Assembly: GCA_028684065.1 (NCBI GenBank)
Contig: JAQUGO010000002.1
Location: 1 to 64,000, forward strand
Direction of reading: 5' to 3'
Source: Sulfurospirillaceae bacterium
GTDB taxonomy: Bacteria; Campylobacterota; Campylobacteria; Campylobacterales; Sulfurospirillaceae
DNA: 64,000 nt
The notes under the pieces are model-generated. The model did not search any database, was not told the DNA's origin, and was given only the letters and a program-made list of their open reading frames with translations. The first letter of the stretch is position 1; the number at the start of each line of letters is the position of its first letter. The position numbers and the translations under genes are program-made. Positions 1 to 10,410 of this stretch are shown in pieces.

Positions 1-2
1 TT

Positions 3-818
3 ACAGCTATTATTTATTACGGTGTTGAGCCTTTCGCTCATTCTCAAATGCACCCTCACGTCGCCCCTGCTGATTTCGCTTTTAAAGATTTAGGCCATAC
101 CGATAAAGTGGGTGATCCTGTGAAAGGCAAAGAATTAGTCAGTTCTAATTGTACGGCATGTCATGGTTTACAAGTGGAAGGATTTCCTTCCCCTATGCCC
201 AATGCCGATGCCGCCATGGCATACGGTGTTGTACCTCCAGATTTAAGTACAGCAGGTGCATTGTATGATGTCAATTATCTTGCTGGTTTTATTAAAGAAC
301 CAACAAAAGCGGCACATTTGCAGCATAAATTCGATGATACCAAGCCGTATCCAATGCCAAATTATAATTGGATGAGTGAACAAGAGATAGCTGATATGGT
401 CGCTTATTTGGAAAGCATTGCCCCTAAAACAGTTAGCGATAAAGAAGTTTTCAAAGATGCCTGTGGAAGATGCCATAGTATGAACTACGATAAAGTTTCA
501 GCACTAACAACTCCTGAGCAATTAAATGCTTACATGGGAGCGCCTGCGCCTGATTTATCCATTATGATTCGTGCCAAAAGTTATGAATATCTTGAAACAT
601 TTATTAATGAACCTCAAAAGCTTTTAGAAGGCACGTCTATGCCTCGTGTTGGCCTGACTGAAAAAGCACAAACTCAAGTCATTGCCTATATGGAAAAAAC
701 GGGTGATAGAAAAAAAGCTGAAAGAGAAGACTTAGGCTATAAACTTGTGGGCTTTATGGCTCTCTTTACACTGCTAGCCTATCTTTGGAAAGTTAAAATT
801 TGGAGAGAGGTGGAATAA
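3..818 (+). CDS. petC: Ubiquinol-cytochrome c reductase, di-heme cytochrome c1-type subunit (5' truncated by window edge)
   Basis: Frame is open upstream of the listed ATG to the window start (...YYGVEPFAHSQMHPHV). Two CxxCH motifs (CTACH, CGRCH) and a C-terminal TM helix. Confidence 0.8.
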   Translation, partial: TAIIYYGVEPFAHSQMHPHVAPADFAFKDLGHTDKVGDPVKGKELVSSNCTACHGLQVEGFPSPMPNADAAMAYGVVPPDLSTAGALYDVNYLAGFIKEPTKAAHLQHKFDDTKPYPMPNYNWMSEQEIADMVAYLESIAPKTVSDKEVFKDACGRCHSMNYDKVSALTTPEQLNAYMGAPAPDLSIMIRAKSYEYLETFINEPQKLLEGTSMPRVGLTEKAQTQVIAYMEKTGDRKKAEREDLGYKLVGFMALFTLLAYLWKVKIWREVE

Positions 819-1100
819 CCACCTCTTGCTTTTTCAAACCTACGTTATAGATTTTTTTGCTCTTTTTTTCCCTTAAAATAATTTCACGAAAAACTTTTGG
901 TACTTTATAGGTCTTTTAAAGAACAGAAGTTTAGAGCGTCATGATAGTGCGGTATCGACCTGTTTGTGTGCCGATACCGGGTTGTTATATGTTTAAACGG
1001 GGGTTTAAAGTGATAAAAGCAACCAAGCACATGGTAACACAAACCTATTTTTGTTTTTATTAACTAATAAAAACACCTCATGTACCAAAAAGGATTAAAC

Positions 1101-2306
1101 ATGAAATTTGCAAAACTAAGTTTGGTGGCTATCGGCGTTGTAGGGTTGTCTGTCAGTTCGTTTGCAGCAGATACGCTTGCTGATGCATTCAAAGAAGGAA
1201 AAGTAAGTGGCGAGCTAAAAGCTTTCTATTGGAACAGAGATAGAAATCCTGCAATTTCGAGTGACTCTATCTTTAACACGGGTGTTATGTTAAATTATAA
1301 AACGGCTTCTCTCAATGGCTTTAGCATGAACGTTACAGGGCAAAGCAATCATGCGGCTTTTGCCAATAAGAATGCCAAAACACAATTTGATTGGGATGAA
1401 TACGGCTCAGGTGCCCAACTCTCCGAAGCATATCTTGCTTATAATACAGGCAAAACAACGCTGCAAGTGGGACGTATGTTTTTAAATACTCCACTGATTG
1501 CTTCTCTTGGAAACCGTATTGTTAAAGAGGCATTTGAAGGAGCTATGCTTGTCAATACTGACCTTCCAAATACAACATTAACTGCGGCCTATGTTCAAAA
1601 ATTTCAAGCACAAACAGATGGTAACGGCAATATAGGACAATTTACAACGTATAACAATCCTTATGGAACATCTCCACTCTTAAATGATGGTGCCTATACT
1701 GTTGTTGCTGTGAACAAATCAATCGCAGGGCTAACATTGACAGCGGCGTATGCTGAAGATATGGATACTAAAGGTCAGATGGCCTATACCGAAGCAGCTT
1801 ATGCTGGACAAGCCAATAACTTTACCTATGGTTTAGCGGCACAATACTATTACAGTGATAAAGATATCACGGGTTCTAAAAGTGCTAGTTTAGTAGGCGT
1901 TAAAGCGAACATTGGCATGGGAGCTTTTAGTGGTTATGTCGCCTATAGTACCGTTAGCAAAGATGCTGCTGTAACACCTGGTATTGGTTGGGGTGCTGAT
2001 CTTGCTTATACAGGTACGATTATCTTATCAAGCAGTTATGGTGCTAATACCGATGCGTATACAGCTGGCATTGGTTATGCGCTTAATGCATCTACCTCTA
2101 TTGGTGCAGCATATACGGTAACAGATGATGAAGGTCTTGGTTGGGCAAAAGGCAAGGCGACTTACGTTTCACTTACTGGAAATTATGCTTTTTCTGGAGC
2201 GCTTAAAGGTCTAGGTATTGGTGTTATGTATGATAATGAAAATACGGAAAATGCAGCTACGAAAGACAAAGACGAATTTCGATTTAGCGCTAGTTACAAA
2301 TTTTAA
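1101..2306 (+). CDS. OprD-like outer-membrane porin
   Basis: Signal peptide MKFAKLSLVAIGVVGLSVSSFAADTLADAFKEGKVSGELKAFYW, beta-barrel composition, terminal FRFSASYKF. The ATG at 1101 has an RBS (aaaagga), so the track start at 1080 is probably too early. Confidence 0.8.
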   Translation: MKFAKLSLVAIGVVGLSVSSFAADTLADAFKEGKVSGELKAFYWNRDRNPAISSDSIFNTGVMLNYKTASLNGFSMNVTGQSNHAAFANKNAKTQFDWDEYGSGAQLSEAYLAYNTGKTTLQVGRMFLNTPLIASLGNRIVKEAFEGAMLVNTDLPNTTLTAAYVQKFQAQTDGNGNIGQFTTYNNPYGTSPLLNDGAYTVVAVNKSIAGLTLTAAYAEDMDTKGQMAYTEAAYAGQANNFTYGLAAQYYYSDKDITGSKSASLVGVKANIGMGAFSGYVAYSTVSKDAAVTPGIGWGADLAYTGTIILSSSYGANTDAYTAGIGYALNASTSIGAAYTVTDDEGLGWAKGKATYVSLTGNYAFSGALKGLGIGVMYDNENTENAATKDKDEFRFSASYKF

Positions 2307-2437
2307 TTCACCACATCTTCTTCTTAGTGTAGCCATTGTTTAAAAAAATGGCTACCGCTCTCAAAAAATAAAATTTCGATTTTTTTGCTTCTTTTTTTCT
2401 TTAAGATGCTTATGTAAGTTTCGAAAAGGGAGTAACC

Positions 2438-3010
2438 ATGAAGAAAAAAATCGAGGAGAATGCGATACAGCTCTCCAAAAGATTACAGATGAGTAAGACA
2501 CTGCGTGACATTTTCACCAGTCAAGATTCAACTTCCCTCAAAATCGCATTTGATGCCTTAGAATCGCCTATTGCCATTTCAGAAGAACTACTAGAGTCTG
2601 ATTTTAACCGTTATTTCATAGGACCACTCTCCCCTATCGCTGATCCTTTTTCGTCTATCTACTTAGATGAACTTGACCAAGTGATGTCCAAAAGTACCCT
2701 TAAAGTTCGAGCACTTTATGAGACTATGGGGTTTTCATTTCCACAACAAAACCAAATTCCTGATGACCATATAGGAATAGAGTTAGACGCATATTACCAA
2801 TTACTTTATATCGAAGAGGTCAAAAATATTGACTATCTTAGAGAGCTTCGTCACTATTTTTTACATGAACATTTGAATCTTTGGATTCCTCTTTTTATCG
2901 AAAGAGCCCTTGCATGTAAAGAAGGGCCTTCCAAGGCTATGGTCTATATCTTAACACAGCTCAAATCATTCTTGATAAGAGAAACCAATACACAAGGAGT
3001 CCCCGCATGA
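2438..3010 (+). CDS. TorD/DmsD-family molybdoenzyme chaperone
   Basis: About 190-aa helical protein directly upstream of, and overlapping by 4 bp, a Tat-exported molybdoenzyme. Confidence 0.7.
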   Translation: MKKKIEENAIQLSKRLQMSKTLRDIFTSQDSTSLKIAFDALESPIAISEELLESDFNRYFIGPLSPIADPFSSIYLDELDQVMSKSTLKVRALYETMGFSFPQQNQIPDDHIGIELDAYYQLLYIEEVKNIDYLRELRHYFLHEHLNLWIPLFIERALACKEGPSKAMVYILTQLKSFLIRETNTQGVPA

Positions 3011-5286
3011 GTTATTCGAAAGAAAAAGTCGATACCCTCTTACATAACGGTATCAGCAGAAGAAACTTTCTCAAAGGGTTAGCGGCGAGTGGCGTTTTAT
3101 CTTCATTTCCAGGAGGATTATTAGAAGCTAATGAAGATTTAAATACAAAAATCCCTTACTTAGGTGAAAAAAGTTACGAAACATTTAGAAATGCCTGTCC
3201 TAGAAATTGCTATGATACATGCAGCATTAAAACCTTTGTTAAAGATGGTGTAATGCAATTTATCGAAGGTGCGCAAGAATCTACGTACACACGTGGTGGC
3301 TGTTGTGTCAAAGGTAATTCGTACGTCAAACGTGTCTATTCCGCTCGTCGTCTTAAATACCCAATGCTTCAAGTGGGCGGTAAAGGTTCAGGTCAATGGA
3401 AGCGCATTTCATGGGATGATGCGATGGAAATTATCGCTAAAAAACTCCTAGAAATCAAAAAAGATGATGGCACGATGTTGGGTGCTGCGTTGACAAAATA
3501 CTCTGGTAATTTTGGTATTACACATTATGGTATCGAAGGGATGTTTAATTCTATCGGTTATACGACACGACTTGCAGGAACCCCTTGTTGGCCAGCGGGT
3601 ATTGATGCACAAAACCTTGATATGGGAAATATGTGGTGTAATGATCCTGAAGAGATGAAAGACAGTAAATTTATCATTCTTTGGGGTGTTAATCCTGCCA
3701 GCAACTCTGTTCATTCTATGAAATATATATATGAAGCAAAAAAGAAGGGTGCTAAAGTTGTTGTTATTGACCCTGTATTTACTGAAATGGCTTCAAAATC
3801 CAGTCAATATATTCAAATAAAAACAGGAACTGATGGCTTACTAGCGCTTGGAATGCAAAAGATTATTATTGATGCAAAATTGCATGATCAAAAATGGCTT
3901 GATGCAAATTCTAAAGGCTTTAAAGAATTAAAAGAGTATTTGGATAAAGATATTAAGTTAGATGATGTTTCCAAAGTTACAGGTATTCCTCTTGAAATGA
4001 TTAAAGAGTTGGCTTTATCATTTGCAAAAGCAAAACCGGCAACGATTTGGATGGGTTATGGAATGCAACGCCATACCAATGGTGGTTCAATGATTCGTGC
4101 TATTGATGCATTGGTGGCAGTAACAGGTAATGTTGGAAAATATGCAGGTGGTGCTCGTTATGGGCATTTGAGTACATGGGGCTTTAATTATGCCGCACTC
4201 AGTATGCCAAAACCTGAAGGCAGTGTTGGTTACACTGGACCAGAGGGCGCTAAAGGTGAATTTGCACACGGAGGTGGTGGTGAAAAAGCGGCCTATACTG
4301 ATCGTTTTTTAAACATCAATAAAACAGCCCGTGAACTTTTAAATTCTAAAGGTCCAAAAGTTCGCTTGTTATGGGTAGCTTGTAAAAATCCATTTTCACA
4401 AGATTTTGACCGCAATCAGCTTATCCGTGCTTTCAAACAACTTGATATGGTCGTTGTAGCGGATCAATTCTTCAATGAAACAGCTAAATGGGCAGACATC
4501 GTGCTTCCTGTAGCAACACAATTTGAAGAAAATGATGTGAACGTTTCGTACTGGCATTATTGGTTGAGTCTTAATGAACAAGCTATTAAACCTATTTTTG
4601 AAGTTAAATCCGATGTGCAAATCGCAGCACTTTTATCAAAGCATATGAATAAGCTAGAAAAGGGCTCATGTACCTTCCCACAAAGTGTTGATACCAAAGA
4701 GATGACTATCAAAGAGTTTAACCCTGGCATTTATGCACAATTTGGCATCAAATCATGGGAAGAACTTAAACATGGACCGGTTAAAGCCAAAGCGGTTATC
4801 CCTTATGCTGATGGAAAATTTCAAACACCAAGTGGCAAATATGAGTTTTATTCTGAAAAAGCTTTGGAACTCTTTGGTAGTGCCTTACCAAAATACCTAG
4901 AAGTGCGCAAGCCTTATGATAAATTTCGTATGACATCGCCTCATAGTAGATGGAGTCTGCATTCACAGTTCCAAAATTTAGAGTGGATGGAAGATGTACA
5001 TCCTGAGCCTTCTGTTTATATCAATCCTGATGATGCCAAAATGAAAATGGTAAATGAAGGAGATACGGTTGCTGTCTTTAATAAACAAGGACTCTTAAGG
5101 CTAAAAGCGAAAATCACCGATAACGTTCAGCCTGGAACAGTTTTGATGTATGAACAGTGGTATAACAATAATATTTACAATGTCAATGAACTCGTTGATG
5201 ACACAAGCTCAGATATGGGTGCGTTCAAAACAGGAGCCCCTGGTGTTGCGCTTCATGATACATTTGTAAATTTTAGAAAAATATAA
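3007..5286 (+). CDS. Molybdopterin-dependent oxidoreductase catalytic subunit (DMSO reductase family), Tat-exported
   Basis: Twin-arginine signal SRRNFLKG; N-terminal FeS ligands CPRNCYDTC...C; typical molybdopterin oxidoreductase segments (WGVNPASN, VVIDPVFTEMA, C-terminal dinucleotide-binding region). Confidence 0.9.
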   Translation: MSYSKEKVDTLLHNGISRRNFLKGLAASGVLSSFPGGLLEANEDLNTKIPYLGEKSYETFRNACPRNCYDTCSIKTFVKDGVMQFIEGAQESTYTRGGCCVKGNSYVKRVYSARRLKYPMLQVGGKGSGQWKRISWDDAMEIIAKKLLEIKKDDGTMLGAALTKYSGNFGITHYGIEGMFNSIGYTTRLAGTPCWPAGIDAQNLDMGNMWCNDPEEMKDSKFIILWGVNPASNSVHSMKYIYEAKKKGAKVVVIDPVFTEMASKSSQYIQIKTGTDGLLALGMQKIIIDAKLHDQKWLDANSKGFKELKEYLDKDIKLDDVSKVTGIPLEMIKELALSFAKAKPATIWMGYGMQRHTNGGSMIRAIDALVAVTGNVGKYAGGARYGHLSTWGFNYAALSMPKPEGSVGYTGPEGAKGEFAHGGGGEKAAYTDRFLNINKTARELLNSKGPKVRLLWVACKNPFSQDFDRNQLIRAFKQLDMVVVADQFFNETAKWADIVLPVATQFEENDVNVSYWHYWLSLNEQAIKPIFEVKSDVQIAALLSKHMNKLEKGSCTFPQSVDTKEMTIKEFNPGIYAQFGIKSWEELKHGPVKAKAVIPYADGKFQTPSGKYEFYSEKALELFGSALPKYLEVRKPYDKFRMTSPHSRWSLHSQFQNLEWMEDVHPEPSVYINPDDAKMKMVNEGDTVAVFNKQGLLRLKAKITDNVQPGTVLMYEQWYNNNIYNVNELVDDTSSDMGAFKTGAPGVALHDTFVNFRKI

Positions 5287-5297
5287 GGGAGATTATT

Positions 5298-5936
5298 ATG
5301 CAAAAAGCTTTTTTAGTAGACGGCAGTATCTGCCTTGGTTGTAATACATGTGCAATGGCTTGTAAAAATCAGTATCATCAAGATACTGGAATTTTGTGGA
5401 GAAAAGTGAGAGAAGTGGGAGCGGAAGATTATCTTATTGATAACAACAACATCCTCCCGACACTTGTTTCCTATCAAAAAGCACCTAAAGTAACCATGCC
5501 AATAGAACGCTTTTATTTCTCTTTGGCATGTAATCATTGTGAAAACCCAGCGTGTGTAGCTATCTGCCCTGTTGGTGCTCATACCAAAGATCCTGAAACG
5601 GGTATTTGTAAACATGACCAAACGATTTGTATTGGTTGTGGTGGGTGTGTCAAAGCGTGTCCGTTTGGTGCTTCTAAATTTAATGCCAAAATGGGACAAG
5701 CTGAAAAATGTAGTATGTGTTGGGAAAGACAAGCGGATGGTAAAACAACCGCATGTGTACAAGCATGTCCTGTTGGAGCAATTGCGATTATTGACTTGCA
5801 TGACCCCAAATATAAAGAGTTAGGAACATCTGCTCCAGTAGGTATTGATTATGCCATTAATGCGGAAACAAAACCTAGTACACGCTTTATTCATCCACAC
5901 ATGCCTAAGGAGATATACCGACAGCCTAAAGGATAA
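5298..5936 (+). CDS. 4Fe-4S ferredoxin-type electron transfer subunit (DmsB-like)
   Basis: Multiple CxxCxxCxxxC clusters (CLGCNTCAMAC, CNHCENPACVAIC, CIGCGGCVKAC, CSMCWERQADGKTTACVQAC). Confidence 0.9.
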   Translation: MQKAFLVDGSICLGCNTCAMACKNQYHQDTGILWRKVREVGAEDYLIDNNNILPTLVSYQKAPKVTMPIERFYFSLACNHCENPACVAICPVGAHTKDPETGICKHDQTICIGCGGCVKACPFGASKFNAKMGQAEKCSMCWERQADGKTTACVQACPVGAIAIIDLHDPKYKELGTSAPVGIDYAINAETKPSTRFIHPHMPKEIYRQPKG

Positions 5937-5939
5937 ACA

Positions 5940-6299
5940 ATGAAACAATTTTTATATATCGTGTCACTATTCTCTTTTATATTAACACATAGCTGGGGCT
6001 CTCCTGCCCCAGCTATGTGTAACTTTGGTGACCCATTATTTGGCGAGCTCTCACACCAAAAAGTTAGTTTTGAGAAGCCAACAGCGTATAAGGTTGATAA
6101 AGAAAACTTGGTTATAATAAAACTTGAAAAGCCACATTTGCCTTCTGGTTATATGGTGAGCGTCTTTGTGGACATACTCAAATCACCTAAGAAAAAACCA
6201 GAAACGCAAGGATGGTATCCATCAACCATTATCATGCCCAAAGAAGCTGGTGTTCATGAATTGGGTATTCAGGTTAATCTAATGTATAAAGGGAGCTGA
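5940..6299 (+). CDS. Small exported protein of unknown function in the molybdoenzyme operon
   Basis: Signal peptide followed by about 95 aa; 3 bp downstream of the FeS subunit. Confidence 0.6.
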   Translation: MKQFLYIVSLFSFILTHSWGSPAPAMCNFGDPLFGELSHQKVSFEKPTAYKVDKENLVIIKLEKPHLPSGYMVSVFVDILKSPKKKPETQGWYPSTIIMPKEAGVHELGIQVNLMYKGS

Positions 6300-6373
6300 G
6301 GTGGGATACAAGTTGCAAGTCTTGCAAAAACAACACTATCTTTTGTCGCACATTAGCTTTTTGGAGAATTAAA

Positions 6374-7066
6374 ATGGATACACTTTTTTTAGAGCGATTA
6401 AAAACATTAAGAATTCTCTATGCCGAAGATGAGGAAGGAATAAGATCAAATATTTCCGCCTCTCTTCGCTATTACGTTAAAGAGGTCATTGAAGCTGAAA
6501 ATGGCAAAGCAGCTTTAGCCCTCTATCATAAAGAAAAACCCGATATTGTCATTACCGATATTTTAATGCCTCTTATGAGTGGTATTGAACTTGCTAAAAT
6601 CATTCGAAAAGAAGATGAAACCACTCCCATCGTCATAATATCTGCACATACAGACAAAGAGTACCTTCTGAATGTTGTTGATTTACATCTAGAGCAATAT
6701 ATCGTTAAACCCGTTAATTTAGATGAATTAATGGCAGCGCTCTCTCGCTGTTTAAAGCGCATATCCAATACCCATACTATCGTCTATGAGCTTCCTTGTG
6801 GGTATCTGTATGACTTTGATTATAAACATCTCACCTACAGGGGTGAGCTGATTCATCTTAACAAAAAAGAGTCTGCTTTTTTAGAACTTTTATTGCATAA
6901 TAAGCAACGTATTGTCACCTACGAAGAGCTACAGTTACAAGTATGGCAAGATGATATTATGACAGACAGCGCATTACGCTCTTTAGTGCGAAATTTGCGC
7001 AAAAAGCTCCCTCGTGATTTTATTACAAATCTTTCTGGAGTTGGGTATCGATTTGAAAAGTGCTAA
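6374..7066 (+). CDS. OmpR-family response regulator
   Basis: Receiver domain (LYAEDEEG, DIVITDILMP) plus winged-helix C-terminus (SALRSLVRNLRKKLP...GVGYRFEKC). Confidence 0.9.
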   Translation: MDTLFLERLKTLRILYAEDEEGIRSNISASLRYYVKEVIEAENGKAALALYHKEKPDIVITDILMPLMSGIELAKIIRKEDETTPIVIISAHTDKEYLLNVVDLHLEQYIVKPVNLDELMAALSRCLKRISNTHTIVYELPCGYLYDFDYKHLTYRGELIHLNKKESAFLELLLHNKQRIVTYEELQLQVWQDDIMTDSALRSLVRNLRKKLPRDFITNLSGVGYRFEKC

Positions 7067-8735
7067 ATTTTCTCTTTTTATCCTTCTATTTACCGCGAGC
7101 GTACTCTTTGCTAATGATGGAGTCTCTTTAAATTATCGAAATAATAATAGTGATTCAGAGCTTATTTCAGAGCGTCTTCCTGAGTCACACATTAAGGTTT
7201 TTTTCCCAACCATGCCCTATTTATATCTCTCAAAACTCATTAATGGAACTTTAGTACGCTCCAGTGGAAATAAGGATGGATGGGAATACATGCTAGCAAC
7301 ATCGTATGTTAAAATTGACCCATTGACATATGAATTCACATTAAGGCAAAATGTTCATTTTCAAGATGGTACCCCGTTTAATGCTGATTCTGTTATCGAA
7401 AATTTTCACTACTTTCAAAAAGATCCCATTGTGTATTCAGATATTCACAAGCGACTTAAAAGCGTTACTAAAGTTTCTCCTTATACGGTGCGCTTTCACC
7501 TCTTAAAACCATATGGAATGCTTCTTAATGACTTAGCAACGATTAATCTCTACACATCTTCGTATCTCAAAAAATTCGGATGTAGTACAGGTGAGGGCTC
7601 TCAAAGTAATTGCAATAGCATGCAAGCTCCCGGTCTCTATGGCCTTGGCCCTTATATTTTAACAGAAGGATTTGCCACGGGAAGATTTCAAACACCTATT
7701 ATTAAACTCAAAGCCAATCCTTACTATTACGAAAAAGGAATGCCCTATATTGAAAATATTACTATTTTTACAGAACTAACCTCTAAAGAAGTGATTCATA
7801 GAGCACTTGAAGAAGAAGGAGCTTTAGATATAGCCCCCATTCCATTTAACAAAAAAGTGGAAACGGTTCTTTCAAAATATGCAAGACTTTATACCAAACC
7901 TTCTACCAATAATATCTCGATTTACTTTAATATGCTCAAAGCCAATAGCAAACTTAACGATAAGCGGATTCGTATAGCTCTCAATAAAGCCATCAATCAA
8001 AAAAATCTTCTTAATTTTGTATATAAAAAAGAGGGTTTTTTAGCGCCTACAGAATCTTCTGTCAATTACCGCTCTGTCAAACTTGCAACACAAGATATGA
8101 AGCCATGGGGAGAGGTTGCTCTTGAAGAAGGAGAAAAGGAAAAGAATGAACTTCACATGCTTCTGAATGGCTTACATCTTAAAGTTGTTACTTTGGAGCG
8201 TTTTATGTTTTTATGGAGAGGCATTGAATACCAGTTAAAACAATACGGTGTGACTTTGGAGTATTTCATTACACCTAATGAAAAAGAAATTTATGGACAA
8301 CTACTTACGAATAGAAAATCACCCAAAGATTGGGATATTTTGACGTGGGGAAATGATGATTGGTCCAGTAACCATCCATGGACCAGTCTATTTGCTTATC
8401 GAACATCAGATAAATGGTCGTCGATAGAGAGAGATGACATTATGCAAGACTATATTGAGCATTTTTTTGATGTGGATTTTCAAAGTAATGCTTTTGATGC
8501 TATTGTTAAAAAAATGGTACAAAGAGTATATGACCAAGCCTATATGCTTTTTGTGCCCTCCCCCAATATTGTCTTAGCTGTCAATAAAGAAATTTCCTAC
8601 GATCCCTCTTCTGTGTTACTAATGCCCTTATGGAAAGCCAAACTAACACGTTTTCATTGGTCTATAAGAGGCAACATACCGTATCCACAAAAGAGGCAAC
8701 AACCAATGCGCCCATTAAGGTTTAGTCATGATTAA
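7053..8735 (+). CDS. ABC-type peptide/nickel solute-binding protein (SBP_bac_5 family)
   Basis: Signal peptide after a probable TTG start at 7053; SBP_bac_5 pattern (YTFELRQNVHFQDGTPFNADSVIENF). The listed ATG at 7014 overlaps deeply with the RR gene. Confidence 0.75.
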   Translation: MKSAKFSLFILLFTASVLFANDGVSLNYRNNNSDSELISERLPESHIKVFFPTMPYLYLSKLINGTLVRSSGNKDGWEYMLATSYVKIDPLTYEFTLRQNVHFQDGTPFNADSVIENFHYFQKDPIVYSDIHKRLKSVTKVSPYTVRFHLLKPYGMLLNDLATINLYTSSYLKKFGCSTGEGSQSNCNSMQAPGLYGLGPYILTEGFATGRFQTPIIKLKANPYYYEKGMPYIENITIFTELTSKEVIHRALEEEGALDIAPIPFNKKVETVLSKYARLYTKPSTNNISIYFNMLKANSKLNDKRIRIALNKAINQKNLLNFVYKKEGFLAPTESSVNYRSVKLATQDMKPWGEVALEEGEKEKNELHMLLNGLHLKVVTLERFMFLWRGIEYQLKQYGVTLEYFITPNEKEIYGQLLTNRKSPKDWDILTWGNDDWSSNHPWTSLFAYRTSDKWSSIERDDIMQDYIEHFFDVDFQSNAFDAIVKKMVQRVYDQAYMLFVPSPNIVLAVNKEISYDPSSVLLMPLWKAKLTRFHWSIRGNIPYPQKRQQPMRPLRFSHD

Positions 8736-10404
8736 ATATCTATCCATGCGATATAAGTTTTTCGTAATGGCTTCATTAGGAGTGTTAGCTATCGTTACAC
8801 TCTCTTTTTTAGCATTCTCTATTACTGAAAAAGGTGTTTTAAATGTCAATAAGGTTTTTGAAGATTCTAAAAGAGTACAAAATATTCAGCAACTCTATAT
8901 TTTGCCACTTTTCAAACTTAGAGAACTTTCACTTTCTCTGGTAATGGCACCTAATGAAGATTTGAGAAAAGACATTACAACACAGATTGCTAAAGCAATT
9001 CATGATATGGAACCCTCCTTTTCAAAACTTGATGCTTCTGTTTATAAAAATTGGACCTATTATGTTCAACTTATTTCTACAACGGAAAAGTATTTGAACC
9101 AAGGATTTGATGAAGGCGCTTTTATCAGTGCGAATACTTTTGAGCGGGATCAGTTTTATTCACTGATGCATACTTTAGAAATTTTACAACAAAATGAACT
9201 CAACAACTCTTCAAAAACATTTAACGATGCCAACAAACAAGCAATTAACTCTAAATACTTTATTGCCAGTTGGCTTGCAGTCGTCGTTTTATTGACCCTA
9301 TTATGTGGTTTTTTAATTGCCAAAAATATTGTCGAATCTATCGAAAAAGTTCAGCAAGGCTTGCGACAATTCTTTGACTATCTTCAGTCACCTTCAACAG
9401 AAGAAGCAAAGCGAATTAATATTTCTCTCATCAATAAAGATGAATTAGGCGATATGGCACGCAGAATTAATAAAAAAATAGAAAATATTCAGCGTAATCT
9501 TGAAAAAGACAGCTTGCTAATCGAAGATGCTACAAGTGTTGTAGCAGATTTAAAAAATGGCAATCTCAATCGTAGACTTGTAAAATTAGGTAATTCAGAA
9601 CAACTCAATTTACTCAAAACAGTCATGAATGAAATGCTCGACAATCTAGAACTCAGAATTCAACAAGAAATAGATGAACGAACGAAACAAGAACAACTTT
9701 TGATTCAGCAAAGTAAGCTTGCTGCTATGGGAAATATGATAGGCAATATTGCCCATCAATGGCGGCAACCATTGGGTGAAATCAATGCTATTTTGATGCT
9801 CTTACAAGTTCGTTATAGTTTTCATGATTTTAATGAAGCTTTTTTAATGCAAAAAATTAATGAATGCAATAAAATTACCTCTTACATGTCGAATACTATT
9901 AGCGATTTCCAAAACTTTTTTAAACCCTCAAAAGATAAAGAAATTTTTGAAATCAATGAAGCATGCAAACGTGCAAGTGCTATATTACATGCATCCTTAA
10001 AATACCATGCTATCACTTTTCGCTTTACAGAATCACCTGAGTCTCTAGCTTTAGGCTATCCAAATGAATTTGCACAAGCTCTCTTAAATATCCTATCGAA
10101 TGCCAAAGATGTCCTTATTGACAGACAAATTGCTGATCCCTACATCGAAATGAGCGTTAAAAATGGTGAAAAATATATCTTGATTAAGATTGAAGATAAC
10201 GGTGGAGGCATTGCCCCAGAGTATCTAGAACGAATTTTTGAGCCTTATTTTACAACAAAACATGCAAAACAAGGTACAGGCATTGGTTTATATATGACAA
10301 AAATGATTATAGAAAATAATATGAATGGGATTATCGTTGTCAGCAATACAGAAAAAGGCGTACTGTTTACCATCAAACTGAAACATTTTACTGAAACATT
10401 ATAA
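8728..10404 (+). CDS. Membrane sensor histidine kinase
   Basis: TM helices, HAMP-like region, H-box GNIAHQWRQPLGEI, HATPase motifs EDNGGGIAPEYLERIFEPYFTTK and GTGIGLYMTK. Confidence 0.9.
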   Translation: MIKYLSMRYKFFVMASLGVLAIVTLSFLAFSITEKGVLNVNKVFEDSKRVQNIQQLYILPLFKLRELSLSLVMAPNEDLRKDITTQIAKAIHDMEPSFSKLDASVYKNWTYYVQLISTTEKYLNQGFDEGAFISANTFERDQFYSLMHTLEILQQNELNNSSKTFNDANKQAINSKYFIASWLAVVVLLTLLCGFLIAKNIVESIEKVQQGLRQFFDYLQSPSTEEAKRINISLINKDELGDMARRINKKIENIQRNLEKDSLLIEDATSVVADLKNGNLNRRLVKLGNSEQLNLLKTVMNEMLDNLELRIQQEIDERTKQEQLLIQQSKLAAMGNMIGNIAHQWRQPLGEINAILMLLQVRYSFHDFNEAFLMQKINECNKITSYMSNTISDFQNFFKPSKDKEIFEINEACKRASAILHASLKYHAITFRFTESPESLALGYPNEFAQALLNILSNAKDVLIDRQIADPYIEMSVKNGEKYILIKIEDNGGGIAPEYLERIFEPYFTTKHAKQGTGIGLYMTKMIIENNMNGIIVVSNTEKGVLFTIKLKHFTETL

Positions 10405-10410
10405 TTTAAG

